A stretch of 64,000 nt of DNA from Candidatus Obscuribacterales bacterium (GTDB taxonomy: Bacteria; Cyanobacteriota; Vampirovibrionia; Obscuribacterales; Obscuribacteraceae): positions 62,001 to 126,000 of the forward strand of contig JAGVKG010000046.1 of the NCBI GenBank assembly GCA_020050685.1. The letters are read 5' to 3'. Below the pieces are notes generated by a model. It ran no database searches and was not told the DNA's origin. It worked only from the letters and a program-made list of their open reading frames with translations. Numbering within the stretch: position 1 is the stretch's first letter; each line of letters opens with the position of its first letter. Shown in pieces: positions 10,514 through 19,858 of the stretch. A program made the position numbers and the translations under genes.

Positions 10514-13500
10514 TTGAAAAGCTAATTTCATTTGCCCTAAAACAAAGACTGCTTTCCTTGTTTGCCGTATTGGTTTTAACCATTACCGGCATCTTTGCGC
10601 TTTTTAAGTTGCCAGTTGATTCATTTCCGGACGTGAGTAATGTCCAAGTACAGATCGTTACTGAGCCTGAAAGTATGGCTACGGAAGAAGTTGAGCAACA
10701 AATCACTTTTCCGATTGAAAATGGTTTGAATGGTCTTCCGAATATCAATACAATCCGCTCCAATTCCAGCTTTGGACTGTCTGTTGTTACAGCTATTTTT
10801 GACGACAGTACTGATGTCTATTTTGATAGACAATTAGTTCAGCAGCGCCTGACTCAAATTGAGGAACAGTTGCCGAGCTTCGCTCCGAAGCCAATGCTCG
10901 GGCCGGTTGTTTCGAGCTTCAGTAATGTTTATATGTACTACCTAGAAGGTGAAAAGTACAACCTTATTGATTTACGCACTATCCAAGATTGGCAGATTGC
11001 TCGCTCGCTCCGAGCTGTACCAGGAGTTGGCAATGTCATTACATATGGTGGCTTTGTTAAGCAATACCAAGTACTTATTCATCCCTTCAAGCTAAAAGGA
11101 TTTGGCCTCTCGGTACGAGAGGTTGCAGAGGCTTTAGCTGCCAACAATATTAATGCCGGCGGTAATTTTATTGAGCAAGGCGGCGAAGAAATCATTATTC
11201 GTGGACTTGGTCTGATCAAGAACGAAAGCGATATCAAGGATATTGTGCTCAAATCAGTGGGCGGAACGCCAGTCAAAGTTGGCCAGGTTGCCGATGTTGT
11301 TATTGGACCGGCATTCAGGCGTGGTTCGGCTTCTATGGATGGCAAGGGAGAAGTTGTCACTGGTATTGTCATGACTCGCAAGGGTGCTAATAGCAAAGCC
11401 GTTGTCGAAGCTGTACGCGAAAAAATCAAAGAAATTCAAAATGATTTACCGGAAGGCGTAAGAATCGTTCCTTATTATGATCAGACCCACTTAATTGAAC
11501 AAACAATCGACACTGTAAAGGAGATTCTTTCTTATTCCGGTGCCCTGGTAATTATTGTTTTGTTTGCTGTGCTCTTGGATATCAGATCCTCACTAATTGT
11601 GGCTGTGATCATTCCCTTGTCACTTTTGTTTAGTTTCGTTTGTATGCATGTGGCCGGTTTGTCTGCAAACCTAATGACATTGGGGGCAGTTGATTTTGGT
11701 GTGATTGTCGATGCTGGTGTCGTGATGGTGGAAAACGTTTTTCGACATCTGGCAGAATCGAAACCAAATGGCACCAAGGAAGGGGAAGTAATTGGTGTAA
11801 TTGCCAAAGCGGCTAAGGAAGTTGGCAGACCAATTGTCTTCGCCATATCTATTATTGTTGCTGTCTATTTGCCGCTCTTTACCTTAGAAGGAATTGAAGG
11901 CAAGATGTTTATTCCTCTTGCTTTGACCTTCATTTATGCTTTGGTCGGTGCGCTCTTGGTGTCATTGACTGTAATTCCAGTACTCTGCTATTTGGTCCTG
12001 AAAAATGGTGTTAGGGAAAAACACAATCCGGTCATGGACTGGATAGCGGCACAATATCGCCGTTCACTTACGCGTGCGCTTGACCATCCAATGAAGATCT
12101 TTGTTGCAGCAATTGTGGCATTAGTTGCTAGCTTCTGTCTTGTTCCTTTTCTTGGTTCGGAATTTATTCCCAGTCTTGATGAAGGTTCTATTCTTCTTCG
12201 CACCAAGCTTTCGCCAAGTATCGCTCACACCGAGTCAATGAGGGTTGGTGGCGTAGTTGAGAATATGATAAAGAGCTTTCCTGAAGTGACAGTTGTTGTA
12301 ACCAGAATTGGTCGATCTGGAATGGGGTCCGATCTTGATGGTGTTGATAATGCCGATGTATACGTTGGGCTGAAGCCAAAGTCAGAATGGAAAACAACAC
12401 ACGATAAAGATAATCTGGTCAATCAGATGGCAGCAAAGCTAGATGAGATTCCTGGCCTTGTTTACAGTTTTTCTCAGCCGATTGCCGACATGATCGATGA
12501 TCTGGTTGCCGGTATTAAGGCTGATCTCGGTATCAAGATTTTTGGCGACGATCTGGAGACTCTTGAACGCCTGTCTGCACAGGTCGAAAGTAATGTTAGA
12601 AACGTACGTGGTGCAGCGGATATGCAAAGAGAACACCTTTTGGGATTGCCGCAACTAAACATTGATATTGACAGACATGAGATTGCTCGTTTCGGACTGA
12701 ATGTGCAAGATATTCAGGGCATTATTGAGTCTGCTGTTGCGGGTAAGGTCGTAACGGAAGTTTATGAGGGTACAAAGCGTTTTGGGCTTTTAGTTCGCTT
12801 CCCATACAGATACCGCGATACTATTCCAGATATTGAATCTATAACAGTTAACGCTCCGGATGGTGCAGTAGTGCCGCTGAAGCAACTGGCGAAAATCACC
12901 TTGTCTTATGGCGCAGTCATGGTGAACCGCGAACAGGGCCAGCGTCGCACGGCCGTTTTAGTTAACGTTCGGGGACGCGATCTAGGTTCCTTTGTTGAAG
13001 AAGCTAAAAAGGTTGTGGCAAAAAACGTTGAAATTCCTAAGGGATATCACATCGTTTGGGGCGGTCAGTTTGAAAATCAGCAACGGGCTATGGCGCGTCT
13101 GTCCATTGTGGTACCAATCGTGTTGCTTCTGATTTACATTCTTTTGTTTGCCACATTTGGTTCAATGAAGAACGCGGCCATTATTATGTTGAATGTGCCG
13201 TTTGCGCTAATCGGTGGCATTATCGCTTTATTTATCACCCATCAGACACTTTCGGTGCCTGCATTGATTGGCTTCATCGCGCTATCTGGAGTGGCTGTGC
13301 AAAATGGTGTGATTCTAATCAGCTACATAATGCAGTTACAAACGCGCCGCTATCCAGTGGATGCAGCGGTGATGGAAGGTGCCTGTGTGAGGTTGCGCCC
13401 GGTGCTGATGACGGCATTAGTTGCGGTTGTCGGATTGGTACCAAAGGTTGTTTCAACTGGGGTTGGCGCCGAAATCCAGCGTCCTCTGGCCACGGTGGTG

Positions 13501-13599
13501 CTCGGTGGCTTGGTTTCTGCCACCATCTTGACGCTGATCTTATTGCCTTGTATCTACAAGGTGCTCAACAAGACTTACAAAGAACGCCGCCAGGTGTAA
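10510..13599 (+). CDS. czcA: Heavy-metal efflux RND pump, CzcA family
   Basis: A 1,029-residue inner-membrane proton-driven exporter, normal length for the HME-RND family (about 1,040). It has the usual two repeats of TM segment, large periplasmic loop and TM bundle. The TM4 proton-relay motif reads DFGVIVDAGVVMVEN near residues 395-410, which follows the CzcA/CnrA pattern (DFGxIVDGAVV) rather than the AcrB pattern (two adjacent Asp), so divalent cations such as Co, Zn, Cd or Ni are the likely substrates (inference). The start overlaps the adaptor stop by four bases. No CzcC-type outer-membrane gene accompanies the pair; the TolC-like gene that follows may serve both pumps. A GC-rich hairpin lies 27 bases after the stop. 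Confidence 0.92.
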   Translation: MIEKLISFALKQRLLSLFAVLVLTITGIFALFKLPVDSFPDVSNVQVQIVTEPESMATEEVEQQITFPIENGLNGLPNINTIRSNSSFGLSVVTAIFDDSTDVYFDRQLVQQRLTQIEEQLPSFAPKPMLGPVVSSFSNVYMYYLEGEKYNLIDLRTIQDWQIARSLRAVPGVGNVITYGGFVKQYQVLIHPFKLKGFGLSVREVAEALAANNINAGGNFIEQGGEEIIIRGLGLIKNESDIKDIVLKSVGGTPVKVGQVADVVIGPAFRRGSASMDGKGEVVTGIVMTRKGANSKAVVEAVREKIKEIQNDLPEGVRIVPYYDQTHLIEQTIDTVKEILSYSGALVIIVLFAVLLDIRSSLIVAVIIPLSLLFSFVCMHVAGLSANLMTLGAVDFGVIVDAGVVMVENVFRHLAESKPNGTKEGEVIGVIAKAAKEVGRPIVFAISIIVAVYLPLFTLEGIEGKMFIPLALTFIYALVGALLVSLTVIPVLCYLVLKNGVREKHNPVMDWIAAQYRRSLTRALDHPMKIFVAAIVALVASFCLVPFLGSEFIPSLDEGSILLRTKLSPSIAHTESMRVGGVVENMIKSFPEVTVVVTRIGRSGMGSDLDGVDNADVYVGLKPKSEWKTTHDKDNLVNQMAAKLDEIPGLVYSFSQPIADMIDDLVAGIKADLGIKIFGDDLETLERLSAQVESNVRNVRGAADMQREHLLGLPQLNIDIDRHEIARFGLNVQDIQGIIESAVAGKVVTEVYEGTKRFGLLVRFPYRYRDTIPDIESITVNAPDGAVVPLKQLAKITLSYGAVMVNREQGQRRTAVLVNVRGRDLGSFVEEAKKVVAKNVEIPKGYHIVWGGQFENQQRAMARLSIVVPIVLLLIYILLFATFGSMKNAAIIMLNVPFALIGGIIALFITHQTLSVPALIGFIALSGVAVQNGVILISYIMQLQTRRYPVDAAVMEGACVRLRPVLMTALVAVVGLVPKVVSTGVGAEIQRPLATVVLGGLVSATILTLILLPCIYKVLNKTYKERRQV

Positions 13600-13625
13600 C
13601 GCACTATGTACATGGTGTTAGACCT

Positions 13626-13652
13626 GTAGGGGCGGGGTTTCCCCGGCCTTAC
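13626..13652 (+). terminator. GC-rich hairpin after czcA, possible terminator or dispersed repeat
   Basis: Arms GTAGGGGCGGGG (13626-13637) and CCCCGGCCTTAC (13641-13652) pair over 12 positions with one mismatch and one G-U pair, around a TTT loop. No run of T follows, so it is not a classic intrinsic terminator. A closely similar GTAGGGCGGGG hairpin occurs at 62516. Confidence 0.45.
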
Positions 13653-13726
13653 AAAATTTCGTGATACGGGTCATATCGTGTAGCCGATTACAATCCAAGG
13701 AAATCACCGAAACGACATGATTGCAG

Positions 13727-13754
13727 TTTACTTCAAATTCTAAGTTGCTATAAT
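13727..13754 (+). promoter_or_regulatory. Candidate sigma-70 promoter of the tolC-acrAB-like operon
   Basis: A consensus TATAAT at 13749-13754 sits 16 bases after TTTACT (13727-13732). Transcription would begin near 13761, ahead of the GGGGAGG ribosome site at 13785-13791 and the GTG start at 13796. This supports separate transcription of the second pump. Confidence 0.5.
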
Positions 13755-13795
13755 TTTTAGGAACTTTGGTGTCGCTTTTACTACGGGGAGGCCTT

Positions 13796-15454
13796 GTGCC
13801 CCACGATATATATAAACGCAAGCGAAGCGATCTTCTTTCTGGCGCACTTTGTATATTTCTCGTTACTGCACCGGTTATAGCAAAAGACGGTCAGGATCCT
13901 TCGGCGCGTGCCGTAGAGACAACTCAGGATGAGCCAATCGACACATCCGGTATGCCCGAAATACTAAAGCCTTCACGGCACACCAAAGTTGCTGACCCCG
14001 GAGTTGATATTCACAGCAGAGTAACCGAACTATCTCACCGTGTTGAAGAAGGCTCTTCGATTGCCCTTTTGCCGATACCGGAATCAAAACTGATTCCTCT
14101 TGGCGAGCAACGTCTTCCCGCGCTTAAACTCGAAGCCAGTTATGACGAGGCCGTTTCGTTGCGCGAAGCACTTGAGATAGCACTCGAGAACAATCTCCCG
14201 ATCAAAGGTGTAAAGGCTGAATATGACGCCACGCGCTACAAATATTTTGGCAGCTTTGCCAACTTTTTGCCAAGCCTGTCGACCGCTCTCTTGCCTTTGA
14301 AAGTAACAGGTGGCGGAGCTAATCTGAGCACAACCCCGTTCTATACATTGCTGAATTATCCTGTATTCCAGGGAGGCAGCGCGCTTTTTGGTGCGATAAA
14401 ATCGAAGCACGTCATGAAGGCCTCACATTTTGCTCTTTCGGCGGAAATAAGTAACGCATTGCTTGGCGTGTTCGACAAATATATGGATGTGCTTTCCAGT
14501 AGAGCCTTGCTCGAAGTGAGAACCATTGCAGTCGATGTTGCAAAGGAGCAGCATCGAACAAATACCTACATGAAGGCTGTGGGGCTAGGCACCCAGTTTG
14601 ACGTTATGCAATCGACAACATTGCTGGCCTCGGAAAAGCAGAAATTGATTCGTGCCGAAGTCAACCTTCGCCAGGCAGCCTTGAGGCTTGCCGTTGCATT
14701 GAATGTCCCCGTGCTCAATAACTTGATTCCCAGAGAAGCAATGATACCAGGCGATCAACTAGTTGATCCCACGCTCACCGCTCAAGCTTTAACCAGTATT
14801 GCTTTGAAAAGTAGACCGGAAATAAGACAGTTCCAAAACCTGCACCAAGCAGCTAAGGCCGATATACCGATAGCGGCTGCTCCGCTGCTTCCCTATGCAG
14901 GCTTTTATCAAGTTTCCGGTGCCAACACAAGAGTGAATGGCGGAGGTGGTTCACAATCACTTGTTATTCCAGTCGGGACATCCGGAATCGCTACGGTTGT
15001 CGGCGGGGGAGGCAATAGTTTTTTTGCAAATGGTTTCATACTTAATTGGAACGTCTCCGATGCCGGTCTAAGCACAGGCACAAATGTTATGGCAGCAAAG
15101 GCCCAGGCTCGCAAGGCTCTTGTGCAACTCAACCAACAAATTTTGGACGTGACAGAACAAGTACGCTCGGCATACATCGAATCACTGGCGGCACAATCCG
15201 AAATAGGAGTTGCCAACGAACAAGTTAAATCAGCAGCCGAAGAAATGAGACTGGCAGATCAGAGACTGAAATATCAGCTCGGCACCAATTTGGAACTTGT
15301 GCAGTCGGAGAAGGATTTCATTGAAGCCCTGACAAACCGAGTCGAGGCCATCGTGAAATATCGCAAGTCTCAGGCACGCCTGCTTCACGCAATAGGCAAA
15401 GTTTCCGTCGAAACTCTCAGCGCGACCACGCCAATTTCCTTTGATAAGAGGTGA
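13796..15454 (+). CDS. TolC-family outer-membrane efflux protein
   Basis: A 552-residue outer-membrane channel subunit. The signal peptide (KRKRSDLLSGALCIFLVTAPVIA) is followed by about 90 low-complexity residues, then the two OEP repeats: SLREALEIALENN begins the first, and the long helix ending VEAIVKYRKSQARLLHAIG closes the second. I place the start at GTG 13796 because the strong site GGGGAGG lies four bases upstream; the longer TTG frame from 13766 has none. It heads an operon with an adaptor and an AcrB-type pump. The unusual order (channel first) suggests it may be shared with the preceding metal pump. Confidence 0.85.
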   Translation: MPHDIYKRKRSDLLSGALCIFLVTAPVIAKDGQDPSARAVETTQDEPIDTSGMPEILKPSRHTKVADPGVDIHSRVTELSHRVEEGSSIALLPIPESKLIPLGEQRLPALKLEASYDEAVSLREALEIALENNLPIKGVKAEYDATRYKYFGSFANFLPSLSTALLPLKVTGGGANLSTTPFYTLLNYPVFQGGSALFGAIKSKHVMKASHFALSAEISNALLGVFDKYMDVLSSRALLEVRTIAVDVAKEQHRTNTYMKAVGLGTQFDVMQSTTLLASEKQKLIRAEVNLRQAALRLAVALNVPVLNNLIPREAMIPGDQLVDPTLTAQALTSIALKSRPEIRQFQNLHQAAKADIPIAAAPLLPYAGFYQVSGANTRVNGGGGSQSLVIPVGTSGIATVVGGGGNSFFANGFILNWNVSDAGLSTGTNVMAAKAQARKALVQLNQQILDVTEQVRSAYIESLAAQSEIGVANEQVKSAAEEMRLADQRLKYQLGTNLELVQSEKDFIEALTNRVEAIVKYRKSQARLLHAIGKVSVETLSATTPISFDKR

Positions 15455-15456
15455 AC

Positions 15457-16677
15457 ATGCATTCGTTGACACGTCGGATAATGAGCATTCTGGTTCTGGT
15501 TTTCTCTGTTGGTCTATGTGGTTGCGCCAACCAGCATAATGCTGAGATGGAAGGCATTCCTGTCCGCACGGAAAAAATCCAGAACCAGATGGTTTCGCAA
15601 AAGACCCAACTTGTCGGCTGGATGGATTCGAGAAAGTCAGTCAAATTATTTCCCAGGGTAGATGGTTACGTAAATAAGATCTACGTCACAGCCGGTCAGA
15701 AAGTCATGCAAGGCCAATTGATGATCGAGATTGATCCAACCAGGCAACAAGCCACAGTTGCTTCAACTCGCAGTGAAGTAGCGCTTGCAGCCGCGGATCT
15801 TGAGAAAGAAAAGGGACAACTAAAATCACTGGTGGCGCAGAAATACGCGGATAAAGCCAAACTGGATTACGAGACTATACAATATGCCCGCTACTACTAC
15901 CTAAACCAGAAAAATGTAGTTGCTCAAGCAATGGTTGATACTGCCGATACATCGAGGAAAGTTGCGCAAGCAAATGTTGAGTCATTAAATGAACAGATCG
16001 GCGCGCAGAAAGATGTCATTGCCAGCGCGCAAAGGCGTCTGGAAGCGACGAACAGTAAGCTAAAGGAACAAGAAGCAATTCTTTATTACTATTACATTCG
16101 AGCACCATTTGAAGGCATTGTCGGCGATCTGCCCGCAAAGGAAGGCGCCTACGTCGAACAAAAATCAAACCTCACGACTGTGAGCCAGACAAAACCACTG
16201 GAAATAAATGTCGATGTTCCTAAAGTTTATTCGCAAGAGCTTCGCAATGGTCTGGATTTAGAACTAGTTGGGACAGATGGAAAAGTCGCCGCTCATTGCC
16301 CAATCTTCTATGTCTCTCCAATCATCGATCCCAATAGTCAGTCTGTTCTGGTAAAAGCCACGTATCAGAACAATCAAGGAACATTCAGACCAGCCCAATC
16401 CATAGAAGTGCGCATCATATTCAGTCGACAACTGGGTCTCACCGTCCCGACTGAAGCGCTTTACTTCATGGTGGGAAAACCATTTGTTTTCCTCGTCTCA
16501 ACTGGAAAAAAAGGAGAGGTAATAGCAAAACAATGTCCGGTGAGCGTAACCTCAGTTGAGGAAAACAGAGCCTTAATTGCCTCCGGACTCAAGCCGGGCG
16601 ACACAGTCGTCGTTTCCGGAGTTCAAAATCTGTTTGATGGTGCGCCTATCAAACCTACGCAATCTCCTTCGGAGTAA
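15457..16677 (+). CDS. RND efflux periplasmic adaptor, AcrA/MexA type (lipoprotein)
   Basis: Adaptor of about 406 residues, the usual length for AcrA-like proteins. A lipobox (LCGC) follows a short signal sequence. A lipoyl half-motif (GYVNKIYVTAGQKVMQGQ), a helical hairpin and the second half (IRAPFEGIVGDLPAKEGAYV) are in the expected order, then beta-barrel and C-terminal domains. The GTG at 15451 overlaps the tolC stop, but the ATG at 15457 directly follows AGAGGTG and is preferred. Only a few bases separate it from the pump gene downstream. Confidence 0.88.
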   Translation: MHSLTRRIMSILVLVFSVGLCGCANQHNAEMEGIPVRTEKIQNQMVSQKTQLVGWMDSRKSVKLFPRVDGYVNKIYVTAGQKVMQGQLMIEIDPTRQQATVASTRSEVALAAADLEKEKGQLKSLVAQKYADKAKLDYETIQYARYYYLNQKNVVAQAMVDTADTSRKVAQANVESLNEQIGAQKDVIASAQRRLEATNSKLKEQEAILYYYYIRAPFEGIVGDLPAKEGAYVEQKSNLTTVSQTKPLEINVDVPKVYSQELRNGLDLELVGTDGKVAAHCPIFYVSPIIDPNSQSVLVKATYQNNQGTFRPAQSIEVRIIFSRQLGLTVPTEALYFMVGKPFVFLVSTGKKGEVIAKQCPVSVTSVEENRALIASGLKPGDTVVVSGVQNLFDGAPIKPTQSPSE

Positions 16678-16680
16678 AAC

Positions 16681-19600
16681 ATGTTCGTAGAATTCTTCAT
16701 CCGCCGCCCTGTGTTTGCCACAGTTTGTTCCATAATCATCGTCCTGGCAGGGCTAATCACATTGCCAACCTTGCCCGTTGCGCAATATCCTTCGCTTGCT
16801 CCGCCGCAGGTCACAGCCACCGCCAACTACACCGGCGCCAATTCAGAGCAAGTCGAATCAGCAGTAACAACCACCCTTGAAAAAGAAATAAATGGTATCA
16901 AAGGACTCAAATATATACAGTCACAGAGCAGCAACGACGGGCAAAGCAAAATAACTGCGACATTTGATCTTGAGCGTGCAAGCGATCTGGCTGCCGTCGA
17001 TGTCCAAACCAAAGTATCCGCCGCAGAAGGCCGCCTGCCCGACGAGGCAAAGCGTTTGGGTGTCTCAATCGAGAAAGTATCGACTTCCATCGTCGACGTA
17101 ATTGCTCTGTGGTCTGAAAGCCCTGAGTACGATGCGGCATACATAAGCAATTATGCCGATATCTATCTTAAAGACGAGTTGAAGAGCATCAAAGGCGTGG
17201 GTGACGTAAGCATAATCGGTGAACGCAAATACGCTATGCGAATTTGGCTGGATCCAGGCAAGCTTGCTCAATACCGTATGAGCCCGCTTGAAGTACAAAA
17301 CGCACTCACGGAGCAAAACAAACAGGTTGGAGCCGGCGACCTGGGCGGACCTCCGGCAGTAAGAGGCCAGGCATTTCAATACAACGTCAGCGCCAAGGGA
17401 AGGTTAACTAACCCGACTGAATTCAGCAAACTGATCGTAAAGCGTGGCGACAATGGAGCACTTGTTCATCTTAGCGACATAGGCAAAGTTGATCTCGGTG
17501 CGGAAAGTTATGTTAACAACTGCAGCTATAGGGGTAAGGAATGTGTCGGTTTGCTAGTTTACTTGCGCCAGGGCGGTAATGCCCTTGAAGTCTCGCGTGG
17601 CGTCAAGGAAATCTTGAACCGCTTTATCAAGAGACTGCCTCCGGGAATGAAATGCGAAATCAGCGTTGATACCACGGAAGCTGTGGATGAATCGATCAAG
17701 GAAGTTGAGCATACCTTGTTGGAAGCGATCTTACTGGTTGTGCTCGTGATTTTCTTTTTCCTGCAAGACTGGCGCAGTATGGTAATTGCCTGCATCACAG
17801 TTCCGGTTTCGCTGGTCGGCACATTGGCGGTGATGAAACTACTGGGGTTTTCCATAAACACGCTCACTCTTTTTGGATTGACTTTGGCAACCGGACTGGT
17901 GGTGGATGACGCCATTATTGTGGTTGAGAACGTCCAGCGGCACATGCATAGCTCTAAAATATCGGCATTTGATGCCACCATTCTTGCCATGCGCGAAATC
18001 TGGGGGGCCCTGATTGCCACGGCTCTCGTCCTTGTCGCAGTCTTTGTGCCAGTTGCTTTTTTCCCAGGCACCACCGGGCAACTCTATAAGCAGTTTGCTC
18101 TTACCATTGCCGTATCAATTTCCCTGTCTGCATTCAATGCCCTTACCTTAAGCCCAGCGCTTTCGGCGCTTATTCTCAAGCAGGCAGGCGAAAAACAGAC
18201 TGGCCTATTCGGATTGATAAACCGATTCATCGACAGCGTTCGCAGCACCTACGAAAAAACCCTAGCGCTCGTTTTAGGACATGTTCCAATTGCCCTAATT
18301 GCTATGGTGGCGGCCGTCTGCGCCGCTCTATGGCTCGTTAAGATTCTGCCTACCGGTTTCGTTCCGCAAGAAGACCAGGGTTGGTATCTGGTGATGATTA
18401 GAGCACCAGAAGGTGCTTCGCTTGAATATACTACAAAGGCGACGGCAAAGGCGGCTGACATCGTATCCTCCTTACCTGAAGCACGTCCAGCTCTTTTTTC
18501 GGCCGGTTATAGTTTTAATGGCAACGCTTCAAACCTCGGACTAATTTTTTGTCCTCTTAAACATTGGCGTGAGCGCCCAGGACACGAGCATGTTCTCGAT
18601 AATGTAATCGCGAAAGCGCAGGCACGCTTGAGTCAGATAAGCGATGCGACCGTGGTAGCCTTCAATCCTCCTGCCCTTGAAGGCATTGGTAACTTCGGTG
18701 GTTTCGTTTACGAGTTGCGCGATCTCTATGGGCGCGAACCGCGCTTTCTAGCGGAAGTGGCAAACGATTTGATCCAGAAAGGGAATAGGACAAAGGAATT
18801 ACAAGGCTTGTTTACCACATTTACAGCCAACACGCCGCAGTTAAAATTGAAGGTGCGCCGCGATGTAGCAGAGCAAATGAACGTAAATGTCGGAGATGTT
18901 CTTGATACATTACAGGTGCTATCGGGATCATCGTACGTCAATGACTTCGATTACCTCAATCGCAGCTATCGGGTTTATTTGCAAGCGCAAAAAGAATTCC
19001 GCACAAATCCTCGCAACCTATTTGAATATTACGTTAGATCGCGCACGGGCGACATGGTATCACTGGATAATTTGCTCGACTTTGAGATCAACTTTACCGC
19101 TCCCATTATCAACCACTATGACTTATTCCGCTCGGTTGAGATCAATGGCAATCCTGCTCCTGGCTATAGTTCGGGGCAAGCAGTAGAAGCTATGGAGAGA
19201 CTCTCACGCTCCTTACCTCAAGGAATGTCCTTCAAATGGTCGGGCATTTCGCTGGAAGAGATCCAGGCCGGCTCAAGCGCTATTCTTATGTTTGGTCTCG
19301 GACTGGTTTTCGTATTCCTTGTTCTGGCAGCACAGTACGAGAGCTATGCCGATCCGGCAATCATATTGTTATCGGTTCCGCCTGCCGTATTTGGAGCAGT
19401 GTTGTTTCAGTGGCTACGCGGGCTGCAAAATGATGTCTTTTGTCAGATCGGACTTGTGATGTTAGTCGGTTTAGCCAGCAAGAATGCGATTCTTATTACT
19501 GAGTTTGCCAATGAACTTGTGAAGAAGGAAGGATTATCTTTCAAAGACGCTGCGCTCAAAGCCGCCGGACTGCGTTTGCGACCAATTTTGATGACCTCGC

Positions 19601-19833
19601 TGGCATTCATTGCCGGGCTGATGCCTCTTGTATTTGCCGACGGCGCCGGAGCAAACAGTAGGCAATCGCTGGGCACTGCTGTCTGTGGTGGCATGCTCGT
19701 ATCAACGGTCATGTGTTTGTTCTTCGTGCCGGTAGTATTTTTAGTTGTTAAGTCAATCCAACAAAATATACAAACGTCATTCCAGAAGCGGGGAACCTCA
19801 CCATCTTCCGGAAACTCGACTGAAATCCCCTGA
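16681..19833 (+). CDS. acrB: Multidrug efflux RND pump, AcrB/HAE-1 family
   Basis: A 1,050-residue inner-membrane pump, almost exactly the length of E. coli AcrB (1,049). The N-terminus MFVEFFIRRPVFATV is the family signature. TM4 carries the proton-relay pair of Asp residues in GLVVDDAIIVVENV. The periplasmic porter and docking domains are complete and the second TM half ends normally. HAE-1 pumps export amphiphilic organic compounds; the actual substrate is unknown. The start follows GGAG a few bases after the adaptor stop. It is the last gene of the operon and converges on the ETF operon, with an 8-base inverted repeat (TCTTCCGG at 19804 and CCGGAAGA at 19845) between the two ends. Confidence 0.92.
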   Translation: MFVEFFIRRPVFATVCSIIIVLAGLITLPTLPVAQYPSLAPPQVTATANYTGANSEQVESAVTTTLEKEINGIKGLKYIQSQSSNDGQSKITATFDLERASDLAAVDVQTKVSAAEGRLPDEAKRLGVSIEKVSTSIVDVIALWSESPEYDAAYISNYADIYLKDELKSIKGVGDVSIIGERKYAMRIWLDPGKLAQYRMSPLEVQNALTEQNKQVGAGDLGGPPAVRGQAFQYNVSAKGRLTNPTEFSKLIVKRGDNGALVHLSDIGKVDLGAESYVNNCSYRGKECVGLLVYLRQGGNALEVSRGVKEILNRFIKRLPPGMKCEISVDTTEAVDESIKEVEHTLLEAILLVVLVIFFFLQDWRSMVIACITVPVSLVGTLAVMKLLGFSINTLTLFGLTLATGLVVDDAIIVVENVQRHMHSSKISAFDATILAMREIWGALIATALVLVAVFVPVAFFPGTTGQLYKQFALTIAVSISLSAFNALTLSPALSALILKQAGEKQTGLFGLINRFIDSVRSTYEKTLALVLGHVPIALIAMVAAVCAALWLVKILPTGFVPQEDQGWYLVMIRAPEGASLEYTTKATAKAADIVSSLPEARPALFSAGYSFNGNASNLGLIFCPLKHWRERPGHEHVLDNVIAKAQARLSQISDATVVAFNPPALEGIGNFGGFVYELRDLYGREPRFLAEVANDLIQKGNRTKELQGLFTTFTANTPQLKLKVRRDVAEQMNVNVGDVLDTLQVLSGSSYVNDFDYLNRSYRVYLQAQKEFRTNPRNLFEYYVRSRTGDMVSLDNLLDFEINFTAPIINHYDLFRSVEINGNPAPGYSSGQAVEAMERLSRSLPQGMSFKWSGISLEEIQAGSSAILMFGLGLVFVFLVLAAQYESYADPAIILLSVPPAVFGAVLFQWLRGLQNDVFCQIGLVMLVGLASKNAILITEFANELVKKEGLSFKDAALKAAGLRLRPILMTSLAFIAGLMPLVFADGAGANSRQSLGTAVCGGMLVSTVMCLFFVPVVFLVVKSIQQNIQTSFQKRGTSPSSGNSTEIP

Positions 19834-19858
19834 AACTCCTCGTGCCGGAAGACGCTTC

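Noticed and set aside
19804-19852. Bidirectional terminator between the AcrB-type pump and the ETF operon
   Set aside because: The 8-base inverted repeat has a long 33-base loop, partly within the pump gene, and lacks a T-run.
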